From assembly GCA_030642995.1 (NCBI GenBank), contig DAOWMR010000004.1, positions 1-26,532 of the forward strand: a DNA stretch of 26,532 nucleotides, read 5' to 3'. The translations under genes and the position numbers were made by a program. The first letter of the stretch is position 1. Each line of letters opens with the position of its first letter. This stretch comes from Spirochaetales bacterium (lineage in GTDB: Bacteria; Spirochaetota; Spirochaetia; DSM-27196; SLST01). Below, piece by piece: positions 16,737 to 24,506 of the stretch. The notes under the pieces are model-generated. The model was given only the letters and a program-made list of their open reading frames with translations. It had not been told where the DNA came from and made no database searches.

Positions 16737-17738
16737 TTACGCCTCCAACGCCTTGATGGCCCTGCGAACCTTCCGCAGAAGCGCCTCGCCGGCACCGGAC
16801 ATGCTCATAATCTTCTTGTAGAACCCCCCGGCTCGTGCGGTGTCACCCTTTTCCTGGTACGACTGGCCCACATAGTACAAGGCATCGGGAAGTTCGGGAA
16901 TCTTTGGATACCGTTGGATAAGCCCCGTGAAGTGCTTGATGCATGCTTCAAACTGCTTGAGGCTGTAGTAGCATCTGCCAATTTCAAAGAGACTTTTGAT
17001 GCGGTACTCCTCATCCGTTCCGTTCTCGGCTATCACTTTGAAACCTTTCAGTGCATCAGCATACTTCTGCTGACTGAAAACACTGACTGCAGCGTAGAAC
17101 TCCTTGGCCGAATCCGACAGTTGTCGACCTCGGTCCGGCTTGCTGACATCCTCGGTTGTCGTGCTGACCCCCGAGATGTTCGGTCCCTTCCCCGCCCCGT
17201 AGTCCTGTGCGAATTGCTCTGCCTTCTGGGCAAACTCGCTGGCCTTGGCATTCAATCTGCCCGAGGGATAGTAGGTGAGATAGCGCCGGAACGCGTACAG
17301 CGCCTGCTCATACCGCTTCTTTCCCAGGTAGTATTGGCCGGCGTTGAACAGCCCGGTCTCGGGATCCAGCTGTTTGTCTTCGGCGAGCAGCCCGCTGACT
17401 TTCGCGTGCATTCTCCGCAGTTGATTGCTGAACACCTTGAGCATCTTCATGATGATCCTGGTGTTCTGGCTCGCCAATTGCTCGAACTCGGGCACGGTGA
17501 ACATGATGACGGCGGAATCCGAGAGAACGACGGCGTTCTCTTCACGGGGGTACTTACCGAGGGCGCTCTTCACGCCGAAGAACTCTCCAGTCTGGATGTA
17601 GTCGTGGATCTCCTGCCCGGTCTCGATGTCCGTAGAATTCAGGCTGATCCGCCCGGACTTGAGGATATAGATCTTGTCACTCACATCGCCACTGAAGTAA
17701 ATGACAGCATTGGCCTTGAAATTCATCGGGCGAGGCAC
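16737..17738 (-). CDS. Cyclic-nucleotide-binding-like domain protein with C-terminal TPR repeats
   Basis: Residues 1-115 form a CRP-type jelly roll (FSGDVSDKIYILKSGRISL, YIQTGEFFGVKSALG), but the binding cassette is degenerate: the expected Glu is V56 and the Arg-Ser pair aligns with E67-N68. It therefore probably does not bind cAMP in the classical way. There is no helix-turn-helix. After about residue 130, TPR-like repeats follow (FNAGQYYLGKKRYEQALYAFRRYLTYYP; then after a polar linker FEIGRCYYSLKQFEACIKHF and ALYYVGQSYQEKGDTARAGGFY), as in YbgF-like scaffolds. The start is GTG 17738 with GGAGA seven bases upstream. It heads the three-gene unit with the CRP-family gene. It may act as a protein-interaction partner in the same circuit. 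Confidence 0.82.
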   Translation of the reverse strand: MPRPMNFKANAVIYFSGDVSDKIYILKSGRISLNSTDIETGQEIHDYIQTGEFFGVKSALGKYPREENAVVLSDSAVIMFTVPEFEQLASQNTRIIMKMLKVFSNQLRRMHAKVSGLLAEDKQLDPETGLFNAGQYYLGKKRYEQALYAFRRYLTYYPSGRLNAKASEFAQKAEQFAQDYGAGKGPNISGVSTTTEDVSKPDRGRQLSDSAKEFYAAVSVFSQQKYADALKGFKVIAENGTDEEYRIKSLFEIGRCYYSLKQFEACIKHFTGLIQRYPKIPELPDALYYVGQSYQEKGDTARAGGFYKKIMSMSGAGEALLRKVRRAIKALEA

Positions 17739-17758
17739 TGCGGTTTCTCCTGAATAGA

Positions 17759-17787
17759 ACTGTAAACACTTAAATGCTGAATTTCAA
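17759..17787 (-). promoter_or_regulatory. Sigma-70 promoter of the cNMP/TPR-CRP unit
   Basis: On the minus strand TTGAAA (17782-17787), a 17-base spacer and TACAGT (17759-17764) lie about 20 bases before the GTG start. An eight-base inverted repeat, TGCTGAAT (17775-17782) with ATTCAGCA (17809-17816), flanks the -35 box and may be an operator. Confidence 0.6.
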
Positions 17788-17838
17788 GGAGCTTTTGCTG
17801 CGGGTCACATTCAGCAAACATCGCTATACTGGAGACAC

Positions 17839-18672
17839 ATGATTGATCTGCACTCCCATTCTACGGCGTCGGATGGTGTCTTGACTCCAACCGCGCTCAT
17901 CCAACTCGCCGTCGCCGAGGGTCTCCAGGCCATCGCTCTCACCGACCACGATACGGTAGCCGGACTGGATGAGGCAAGGGCCGCCGCCGATGAGAGCGGA
18001 ATCATCTTCGTGCCCGGCATTGAACTCGAGATCGATTGGCAGCCCGGGATATTTCACCTCCTCGGGCTTGGTTTGAAGGATTGGACGGGCCCTCTGCGCA
18101 GTAGACTGGTGCGTGTCCAGGAGTATCGTACGACGCGAAATCTCCGGATGGTGGATCGGATGCAGAAAGCGGGCATCGCCATTAACTACGACGAACTCAT
18201 CAAGACGGCCGGGCACCACACCGTCGGCCGCCCCCATTTTGCTCAGGTGATGCACCAGAAGGGTGTGGTCGCAAGTCCTCAGGAGGCCTTTGATCGATTC
18301 ATTGGAAACGGACGGCCGTTTTACGAGAGCAAGCGCGCTCTTTCGGTAGGCCAGGCCTGTGCGACGGTCCATGCAGCCGGTGGCAAGGCGGTCATCGCGC
18401 ACCCGAATACCCTCGGTATCGGATGGGACGAACTCAGTCGAACGCTCTTTCGATGGAAGCACGAAGGACTCGATGGGATTGAGGCCTATCACCCGAATAA
18501 TTCCCTATCCGATGCACACCGGTTCGCATCTCTCGCCGAGGAACTCGGACTCATCGTCACCGCCGGCAGCGACTATCACGGAATTGGTCGGAGCAACCGA
18601 CGTCTTGGACGCAGTAGTGGCGGCCGGCCTATTGATGTGAAATTCCTCGACCCCTTTGTGGAGGCTGCATGA
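17839..18672 (+). CDS. PHP-domain phosphoesterase (YciV/TrpH type)
   Basis: Metal-dependent phosphoesterase; characterised relatives remove 3' phosphate from nucleoside 3',5'-bisphosphates or trim RNA 5' ends. The 277 residues carry all PHP motifs: HSHSTASDG at 5-13, TDHDTV near 35-40, PGIELEI near 60, GRPHFA near 133, an AHP near 193 and a C-terminal GSDYHG. The usual insertion between the first and second halves is present. The ATG has GGAG five bases upstream, and a TATACT -10-like box lies eight bases upstream. Its stop overlaps the mlaE start by four bases (ATGA), so it is coupled to the lipid transporter. No biochemical reason for that coupling is evident. Confidence 0.9.
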   Translation: MIDLHSHSTASDGVLTPTALIQLAVAEGLQAIALTDHDTVAGLDEARAAADESGIIFVPGIELEIDWQPGIFHLLGLGLKDWTGPLRSRLVRVQEYRTTRNLRMVDRMQKAGIAINYDELIKTAGHHTVGRPHFAQVMHQKGVVASPQEAFDRFIGNGRPFYESKRALSVGQACATVHAAGGKAVIAHPNTLGIGWDELSRTLFRWKHEGLDGIEAYHPNNSLSDAHRFASLAEELGLIVTAGSDYHGIGRSNRRLGRSSGGRPIDVKFLDPFVEAA

Positions 18673-19454
18673 GGGGTGCAATCGAGCAGATTGGCTCTGC
18701 GACTATCGTCCGCGTCCGCAAGTTGCTCTATGCGCTCGGATTCATGGTAGATGTTTTCAAGCAGACCTTCCGATTCACTACGAGTCGAAGGGTAGGAACC
18801 CACGTTCTCACCATGCAGATCCTCTTCACCGGGGTGGAAGCACTGTCGGTAGTCGCGACCATCAGCCTCAGCCTGGGTGCAGTCATCGTGATTCAGGGGC
18901 TCAGCCTGCTGCCGCAGTTCGGGCAGGGGCAGCTCATATTTGACATCCTGATCATCGTTATCACCCGAGAACTCGGACCGCTGCTGACCGCGGTCATCGT
19001 AACGGCGCGATCAGGAACCGCAATCTCCACCGAGTTGGGAAACATGGTCATCAGCCATGAAATCGAGGCGTACACCGTCACCGGGATCAACCCGATCCGG
19101 CACATCGTGGTACCCCGTTTCATCGGTGTCACGCTATCGACACTCCTGCTCAATCTCTACTTCAACCTTTTCGGGTTGCTCGGATCCTTTGTGGTGACCC
19201 AGTTCGTGAACCCAATCCCACTCCGCGAATACCTAAGCGGCCTACTTGCAAGCTTGAGCCTTACTGATGTGGTCTCGAGCGTCGTGAAGAGCATCGTCTT
19301 CGGCGCGATCATTGCCCTCGTCGCGACCTTCCATGGGCTGCAGGTGGAGCGGGCAACGACCGAAATTCCGGTTGCGGCAATTCGGTCGGTCAGTCACGGA
19401 ATAATCCTGCTGATTATCGCAAACGCGATCATCACGCTGATCTACTACATATAG
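18669..19454 (+). CDS. mlaE: MlaE/YrbE-type ABC transporter permease
   Basis: Inner-membrane permease of an MCE-type phospholipid transporter. The 261 residues show an amphipathic N-terminal helix, a hydrophobic segment near 58-85, and the family core: LGPLLTAVIVTARSGTAISTELGNMVISHEIEA (about 98-130), then NPIRHIVVPRF and several spans to the C-terminus. The RSGTAISTELG and EIEA coupling segments are diagnostic. GGAGG (18660-18664) lies four bases before the ATG, which overlaps the PHP gene stop. Neighbouring genes encode the ATPase and MCE subunits. No MlaB, MlaC or MlaA homologue is visible here. Confidence 0.93.
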   Translation: MRGAIEQIGSATIVRVRKLLYALGFMVDVFKQTFRFTTSRRVGTHVLTMQILFTGVEALSVVATISLSLGAVIVIQGLSLLPQFGQGQLIFDILIIVITRELGPLLTAVIVTARSGTAISTELGNMVISHEIEAYTVTGINPIRHIVVPRFIGVTLSTLLLNLYFNLFGLLGSFVVTQFVNPIPLREYLSGLLASLSLTDVVSSVVKSIVFGAIIALVATFHGLQVERATTEIPVAAIRSVSHGIILLIIANAIITLIYYI

Positions 19455-19463
19455 AGGCGGAGA

Positions 19464-20417
19464 ATGGAACCCGACGATCGTTCGGACGAGCCCGAGAACA
19501 CAACTGATCCTCACCGAGGATACGGTGACCGAGGATACGGTGACCGAGGATACGACGCTGAAGATCTCCTGGCCGCCCTCGGTGACGCGGCCGAGGATAG
19601 GGCCGGCGAAACTGAACCACCGGCGTGCAGACTGGTCGAGATCTCACTCACGGTAAATGGGGACGAGATCCTTCAGGATGTGAAGCTGGATATCCCCGCC
19701 CACGCGTGTACGGTCATCATGGGCCCGTCGGGCTCCGGCAAGAGCACTCTCCTCAAGACCGCCGCCGGTCTCCTGGTGCCGGATACCGGGTATGTGGAGA
19801 TCCTCGGCACTAATCCGAACCATGCAACCGACCGGGAATTGGAGCGCCTCCGAGCCCGAAACGGTTTTGTGTTTCAGGATGACGCCCTCTGGCAGAATCT
19901 TTCGTTACTACAGAATCTTACCCTCCCGGTGCGGTATCACCGCCACGACCTCGCGTCGGATTCGGTTACGGAACGCATCAACGGACTCGTAGGCGAACTC
20001 GGGGCACCTCGCAGATTGGAGCTGCGCCCTGCAAACGTGTCCGCCGGCGAACGGAAAATTATCTCATTCGTGCGGGCCATCGTTGGTGATCCCGAGCTCC
20101 TCTTTCTGGATGAGCCAACTACCTCGGTTGACGGCGAACACGCCGACCTGATGATCCGGAAACTGCGAGAACTGAAAGAACGCAACGTCACACTCGTCGC
20201 GGTGACTCACAACGCCCGAATTGCCAGCCAGTTGGCCGATTATGTCGTCGTGTTGAAGGCAGGTCGCATCTTGCGGTTCGGTTCGCTGCATGAGATATCA
20301 CGTTCAAATGAGCCCGAGGTTGGGCGTATCCTGACCGATGTTTTGAGTGAGACCGCCACCTACGACGGAGATATCCTGGAACTCCTTGATCCGGAGACAA
20401 ACACATATCTCACCTAA
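19464..20417 (+). CDS. mlaF: MlaF-type ABC transporter ATP-binding protein with repeat-bearing N-terminal extension
   Basis: ATPase that powers the MlaE-type permease. Residues 1-55 are a polar, acidic extension with a tandem RGYGD repeat not found in E. coli MlaF. The ABC domain then has Walker A GPSGSGKST (about 89-97), Q-loop FVFQDD, Walker B LLFLDEPTTSVD and H-loop VTHN. The signature is unusual, VSAGERK in place of LSGGQ/M, but keeps the Ser and the second Gly. A C-terminal tail of about 40 residues follows the core. The start ATG 19464 lies nine bases after the mlaE stop, with AGGCGGAG just upstream. An ATP-hydrolysing function is likely because Walker B Glu and the H-loop His are intact. 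Confidence 0.92.
   Translation: MEPDDRSDEPENTTDPHRGYGDRGYGDRGYDAEDLLAALGDAAEDRAGETEPPACRLVEISLTVNGDEILQDVKLDIPAHACTVIMGPSGSGKSTLLKTAAGLLVPDTGYVEILGTNPNHATDRELERLRARNGFVFQDDALWQNLSLLQNLTLPVRYHRHDLASDSVTERINGLVGELGAPRRLELRPANVSAGERKIISFVRAIVGDPELLFLDEPTTSVDGEHADLMIRKLRELKERNVTLVAVTHNARIASQLADYVVVLKAGRILRFGSLHEISRSNEPEVGRILTDVLSETATYDGDILELLDPETNTYLT
19513..19554 (+). repeat. 15-base in-frame tandem repeat in the MlaF N-terminus
   Basis: Two exact copies of a 15-base unit (ACCGAGGATACGGTG) and a 12-base third copy encode RGYGD-RGYGD-RGY. Because the unit is a multiple of three, copy-number change by slippage would lengthen the tail without a frameshift. Confidence 0.9.
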
Positions 20418-20424
20418 AGTTTGA

Positions 20425-20453
20425 TTGACGAAGCCAAACCGCTGCACTAGACT
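20425..20453 (+). promoter_or_regulatory. Internal promoter before the MCE gene
   Basis: TTGACG (20425-20430), 17 bases, TAGACT (20448-20453) lie in the 45-base gap after the ATPase gene. The -10 box ends nine bases before the ATG and no ribosome site is present, so the transcript would be nearly leaderless. Confidence 0.5.
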
Positions 20454-20462
20454 CATCCTTGC

Positions 20463-21557
20463 ATGAAGCTGCGATACCGGTTCGCCAATCAGGTAGTTGG
20501 CGTGTTTGTCATCCTTGCCGTGGCTCTCACGGTTGCCCTCATTGTTCTCATGGGTGCAAACCAGCGCTGGTTCAAGAAAAACTACTACTACCACTCGCAT
20601 TTCACGACGGCCAGTGATCTCTCAGCCGGCATGCCCATTACCTTTCGAGGCTTCACGATCGGTAAGGTTACCGCAGTCACCCTTCAGGAAGACAACAATG
20701 TGGATGTTGAGTTCTACATCCAGGAAGAATTCATAGACAAGGCAAACGAAGATTCGCTGATCCAACTCGTGACCAATCCACTCGGTGGCGGTCAAATCAT
20801 ATTTCACCAGGGGCGCATGCCTACCGACCCACCTCCCGAGGGGACCGTCATCCCCACCTACGATTCCAAGCAGGGTCTGCGGCTCCGAGAGGAGAATCGC
20901 ACAATCGTGCTGCGAAGTTCCGACCCCATCGCGCAGGCGCTTGGACAGATCGACCCAATCCTCCAGAACGTTGATCGGGTTCTCGTCAACCTCGCGGTGC
21001 TGACCGAGGACCTCAACGCAGCGCTCAGAGGTGAGGCGAGCGGACCGGTGGCGGGAATGCTCTCCGGGGCGGAAGGCGCGGTGGCGGAACTCGAACAAAC
21101 AGTGGTCCGGGTAAATCAGGTCATAGACGATACAACCGCACAGATAAACTCGCTGTTGGGCGAAGTGACGGAGATCACCAGCAATATTGAAGAGACAACT
21201 GCGGCGCTGCGGGATCCCACCGGACTCGTAACGATGCTCCTGGACCCGAAAGGGAGCTTTGCGACACTCCTGGACGACGATAATGTGCTGTTTGATCAGA
21301 TTGTCGGAATCATTGCCGATCTGGAATTGAGCATCCAGAGCCTCCAGGAAAGCATTGCGGACGTGGAGAAGTTCACCGAGTATCTCAACACAACCCAGCC
21401 CCAACTCACCGGCATCCTCGAGGAAGGGCGCCAAACCCTCGATGCAAGCCAGGACGTCATTGAGAGCTTGCGCAACAACCCACTCTTGCGAGGCGGGATA
21501 CCGGAGGCGCAGGAACAACCCTCAACCTTCGAAAGCATCCGGGACGAGGAGTTCTGA
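20463..21557 (+). CDS. mlaD: MlaD-type MCE (substrate-binding) protein
   Basis: Membrane-anchored periplasmic lipid carrier. A short basic N-terminus is followed by one transmembrane helix (about 10-31), then the MCE beta domain (about 38-120; ASDLSAGMPITFRGFTIGKVTAV and a LIQLVTNPLGGGQIIFH strand). After that comes a long helical region (about 155-335) rich in Leu/Ile/Val and Asn/Gln/Asp heptads that could form a periplasm-spanning coiled coil, and a polar tail. At 364 residues it is twice E. coli MlaD and nearer the longer MCE proteins. It has no visible Shine-Dalgarno sequence and its own promoter. The TPR lipoprotein gene overlaps its stop by one base. Confidence 0.92.
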   Translation: MKLRYRFANQVVGVFVILAVALTVALIVLMGANQRWFKKNYYYHSHFTTASDLSAGMPITFRGFTIGKVTAVTLQEDNNVDVEFYIQEEFIDKANEDSLIQLVTNPLGGGQIIFHQGRMPTDPPPEGTVIPTYDSKQGLRLREENRTIVLRSSDPIAQALGQIDPILQNVDRVLVNLAVLTEDLNAALRGEASGPVAGMLSGAEGAVAELEQTVVRVNQVIDDTTAQINSLLGEVTEITSNIEETTAALRDPTGLVTMLLDPKGSFATLLDDDNVLFDQIVGIIADLELSIQSLQESIADVEKFTEYLNTTQPQLTGILEEGRQTLDASQDVIESLRNNPLLRGGIPEAQEQPSTFESIRDEEF

Positions 21558-22495
21558 TGTACAGGCTTGCAGCAACTGTGCTTGGGGCCGTCGTGTTCGC
21601 AATCGTCCTCGGCGGATGTTCATCGGCGCCCCGGACTCCCGATGTCGTACACGACACCAAGGACCAGGCCGCTGAATACGCTGAATTCGGAAATCGATAC
21701 TATCGTGAAGGTAACTACGGGCAAGCACTCAGCTTTTTCGACCTTGCCTTCAGAGAGAACGCCGCCGTGGACAACCGTGTCGGAATCGCTCAGACCTACA
21801 ATTCGATAGGTAAGGTGTATCTTGCAACAGGAGACATTGATACTGCCGAAGGCAGTTTTCAGAACGCCTATGAGATCGCCGTCCAGCTTGAAAACTCCCG
21901 TCTTCTGCTCCAGAGCGCAACGCACCTCGGCGAGGCGTCACTCCGACGCGGCGATCTGGAACTCGCCATGGCGTTCTTTGACCAGGCCCTTGATGAACGC
22001 AACGACGAATCCAACCAGGCAGACCTCGCGATTCTCTACCACAACATAGGGACGGCCTACAGCCGTCTTGAGGACTATGAGACCGCCTGGCAGTTTCTTC
22101 AGGATGCCATTGCAATCAACGACGAGATCCATCAACTCTCCGAACTCGCGGCGAACCACTATATGCTCGCCTCAATCCTTTCACGCCGGGACATGCTGGA
22201 GGAGGCGCGCGCCGAAGCCGAAACGGCCCTGCTCTACGATAAGCAGATTGAAAATTCGGTTGGTATCGCCGCCGATTTGAAAGCTCTCGGGCTTATCGCA
22301 GTCAAGCAGGGAGACCTCGAGAACGCATACGACTTCATGAAGCGATCGCTACGGGTGGCTGCCGCAATCGGACTGGTGGTGCAGGCCCGGAGCGTACTCA
22401 GCCACCTGGAATCCATTGCGATGAATCTTGGCCTTGATTCCGAGGCCACGGAGTACCGAGCCCAGTTGGACGAACTCAGCCCGGCAACTCAATGA
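21557..22495 (+). CDS. TPR-repeat lipoprotein of the MCE operon
   Basis: Predicted outer- or inner-membrane lipoprotein of 312 residues: hydrophobic leader with lipobox VLGG-C at Cys 21, then six TPR-type repeats of 34-40 residues (cores such as AEFGNRYYREGNYGQALSFF, YNSIGKVYLATGDIDTAEGSF, YHNIGTAYSRLEDYETAWQFL, LKALGLIAVKQGDLENAYDFM) to near the C-terminus. TPR domains bind partner proteins, so it may link the MCE protein to other envelope components. The start overlaps the mlaD stop (TGATG) with GAGGAG five bases upstream. No enzyme motif is seen. Confidence 0.85.
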   Translation: MYRLAATVLGAVVFAIVLGGCSSAPRTPDVVHDTKDQAAEYAEFGNRYYREGNYGQALSFFDLAFRENAAVDNRVGIAQTYNSIGKVYLATGDIDTAEGSFQNAYEIAVQLENSRLLLQSATHLGEASLRRGDLELAMAFFDQALDERNDESNQADLAILYHNIGTAYSRLEDYETAWQFLQDAIAINDEIHQLSELAANHYMLASILSRRDMLEEARAEAETALLYDKQIENSVGIAADLKALGLIAVKQGDLENAYDFMKRSLRVAAAIGLVVQARSVLSHLESIAMNLGLDSEATEYRAQLDELSPATQ

Positions 22496-22530
22496 GCCGA
22501 ATGATAGTCATCCTACGGTAGTATTAACTC

Positions 22531-23433
22531 ATGAAATTTCGCGGCCCCGGCATTCGCTTCGTGAGTATACTCCTCGGGCTATTCGCAATGACGAGCCCCG
22601 TTGCGGCTCAGTACCCAATGATCTCGATCCTCGATCAGACCGATCCTGCCTTCGAACAGCAACAGGAGAGCGTCCGGCTGTTTTACCGGCAAATGAGCGC
22701 CGGCGCCGATCTGCCGGAACTGACCGTCTACAGCTACCGAACAACGCCGGAGGACACGTTGTTCGGCATAGCCGCGCGGCTTTCGGTCCCGTACTCCGGA
22801 ATTGCGACGCTCAACCGGATGGAGAGAAGCGCCCTCGGCGAACCCGGACGGTTCCTATTTCTTCCGAACATCCCCGGCGTTTTTGTGCCGCTGACACCCG
22901 GAACGGATTTGGAATTCGTGATGCATGATTTGCGTCACGAACAAACCACGCAGGTCGTTTCCATCACCGGGGAATCCGCCGTTACCTTTTTTCGTTTCTA
23001 TCCGGGTTCGGATTTCTCTCCGGAAGAGCGGAGCTCATTTCTTGGCTTGCTTTTCCGCCGCCCCCTTCGAGTGATCACCGTGTCGTCACCGTTTGGACCC
23101 CGCTACCACCCGGTGACCGGAGTATGGGGATTCCACGCCGGAGTTGACTTTGCAGCCGCGCGCGGAACGCCGGTGGTGGCGGCCAGATCGGGAGAGGTCA
23201 TCGACACCGGCAACGACTCGACCATGGGCAACTACATTCTTCTGCAACACAGTGGTGGTTTCACGACATTTTATGGCCACCTTGATACGGTAGTGGTATC
23301 GTTGAAGGACTCGGTCACATCCGGTATGATAATCGGCACTGTCGGAAGCACCGGAACCACGACTGGTTCGCATCTGCATTTTGAAATCCGGCACGACACC
23401 GACCCTCGAGACCCAATGAAGATGTTGCCGTAG
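22531..23433 (+). CDS. Exported M23-family peptidoglycan metallopeptidase with LysM-like segment
   Basis: Predicted periplasmic endopeptidase or LytM regulator of 300 residues. A signal peptide is visible (about 1-26, cleavage after VAA). Residues 65-115 resemble a LysM domain (YSYRTTPEDTLFGIAARLSVPYSGIATLNR). The M23 domain occupies about 185-300 with zinc ligands H202 and D206 (FHAGVDF) and H283 (HLHFE), plus H250 (YGHLD) and H281; all expected catalytic residues are present, so it is probably active. There is no ribosome site: a TAGTAT box lies six bases before the ATG. It sits 35 bases after the lipoprotein gene. Confidence 0.92.
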   Translation: MKFRGPGIRFVSILLGLFAMTSPVAAQYPMISILDQTDPAFEQQQESVRLFYRQMSAGADLPELTVYSYRTTPEDTLFGIAARLSVPYSGIATLNRMERSALGEPGRFLFLPNIPGVFVPLTPGTDLEFVMHDLRHEQTTQVVSITGESAVTFFRFYPGSDFSPEERSSFLGLLFRRPLRVITVSSPFGPRYHPVTGVWGFHAGVDFAAARGTPVVAARSGEVIDTGNDSTMGNYILLQHSGGFTTFYGHLDTVVVSLKDSVTSGMIIGTVGSTGTTTGSHLHFEIRHDTDPRDPMKMLP

Positions 23434-23441
23434 GACCGAAG

Positions 23442-24434
23442 ATGCGTCGTTTTGGACTGATAACCATCCTGGTGATTCTCGCCTTTCCTCTCGCGGCCGA
23501 AGCCGTCCGAGGCCCGGTAGTGGACACGCTCGAAGTGGATCCCGCCGGCCGGCCGCTGACAGCAGAGTTCGGGTTGGACGAGATCATTATGGCCGGGACA
23601 ACCGGCGATTCTCGGTTCTTTGATGCCCTTGAGATTGAAGTTACCATTCCGCCGTCGGTCACCGAGTTTCCGGGCGCGCTCTCGCTCCTTGTGCTGACGA
23701 CTGGTAGCATCTCAGAACGCGCAGGAATTTCCGAAGTCAATGGCGCGATGCTCCTGTCGCAACCACTGACCCGAACGGGTAAGCTGACTATTCAGATCCC
23801 GCTCCACCCGGAAGCCGAGGTGAATGCCAGTGCGGCCGTGACCGTTCTTGATCACCTTCTCTCCCCCAACGACCTGCCGCTGGCCATGACGGTTGTCTCA
23901 CTGATGAAAGGTCTGCCGCCACAAATCGCCGCCGAAAAAATCTCGGTGGTCGTCCGCCCGGTTGCTCGGCGCATAGGTTCCGTACGGGTCCTGTTTATTC
24001 TTGAGGACGGGTCGGAATTTCAGACTGAGAGTCATCTGGCCCCGGAGTTCGATCTACGGATAGACGACGCCCCCGTTCAGATCGAATCCGAGTATCTCCT
24101 TGAACCCGGGCTTCATCGCCTCTCTCTCACCTCAGAACGCTATCAGGATCAGAACCTGACATTTGGAATTGAGCAGGCACAGAGTGCTCGGCTCAGAGTT
24201 CCGCTCCTGCCCGCTCTCGCTACGGTCAGCTATACCGCGCCGCGCGGCTCACGCGTTTATGTAGACGGGCGCGCTCTTGAGTCTGAAACCGGGGACTTTA
24301 CCGCACGGCCGGGAGAGCATACAATAGTAGTAGTAGTTGGTGACTACACGGTCACCAGACGATTTTCCGTGGTGGAAGGCCGTGAATACAATCTCTCGGT
24401 CACCATGGATGTCGCGATAGAAGAAGCTAAGTAA
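23442..24434 (+). CDS. Exported PEGA-like beta-rich protein, function unknown
   Basis: The protein begins with a signal peptide (about 1-22, MRRFGLITILVILAFPLAAEA). It has about 310 residues of predicted beta structure without catalytic motifs. The C-terminal part (about 245-325; VSYTAPRGSRVYVDGRALESETGDFTARPGEHTIVV) resembles the PEGA domain seen in surface-layer and envelope proteins. The start lies eight bases after the M23 peptidase stop with AGGA upstream, so the pair is co-transcribed. A role in envelope structure is inferred from the context only. Confidence 0.72.
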   Translation: MRRFGLITILVILAFPLAAEAVRGPVVDTLEVDPAGRPLTAEFGLDEIIMAGTTGDSRFFDALEIEVTIPPSVTEFPGALSLLVLTTGSISERAGISEVNGAMLLSQPLTRTGKLTIQIPLHPEAEVNASAAVTVLDHLLSPNDLPLAMTVVSLMKGLPPQIAAEKISVVVRPVARRIGSVRVLFILEDGSEFQTESHLAPEFDLRIDDAPVQIESEYLLEPGLHRLSLTSERYQDQNLTFGIEQAQSARLRVPLLPALATVSYTAPRGSRVYVDGRALESETGDFTARPGEHTIVVVVGDYTVTRRFSVVEGREYNLSVTMDVAIEEAK

Positions 24435-24471
24435 AACTCGTCGTGAGACGATAATCAAAACGTCGGTTGTT

Positions 24472-24503
24472 TAATATAGTTCCCCTCCCAGTTTACTATA
24501 TTA
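24472..24503 (+). repeat. A+T-rich 9-base inverted repeat
   Basis: TAATATAGT (24472-24480) and ACTATATTA (24495-24503) are exact reverse complements around a 14-base C-rich centre. The right arm contains TATATT/TATTAT, which could serve as a -10 element for the downstream gene. It may be an operator or promoter of the dehydrogenase. Confidence 0.6.
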
Positions 24504-24506
24504 TAG

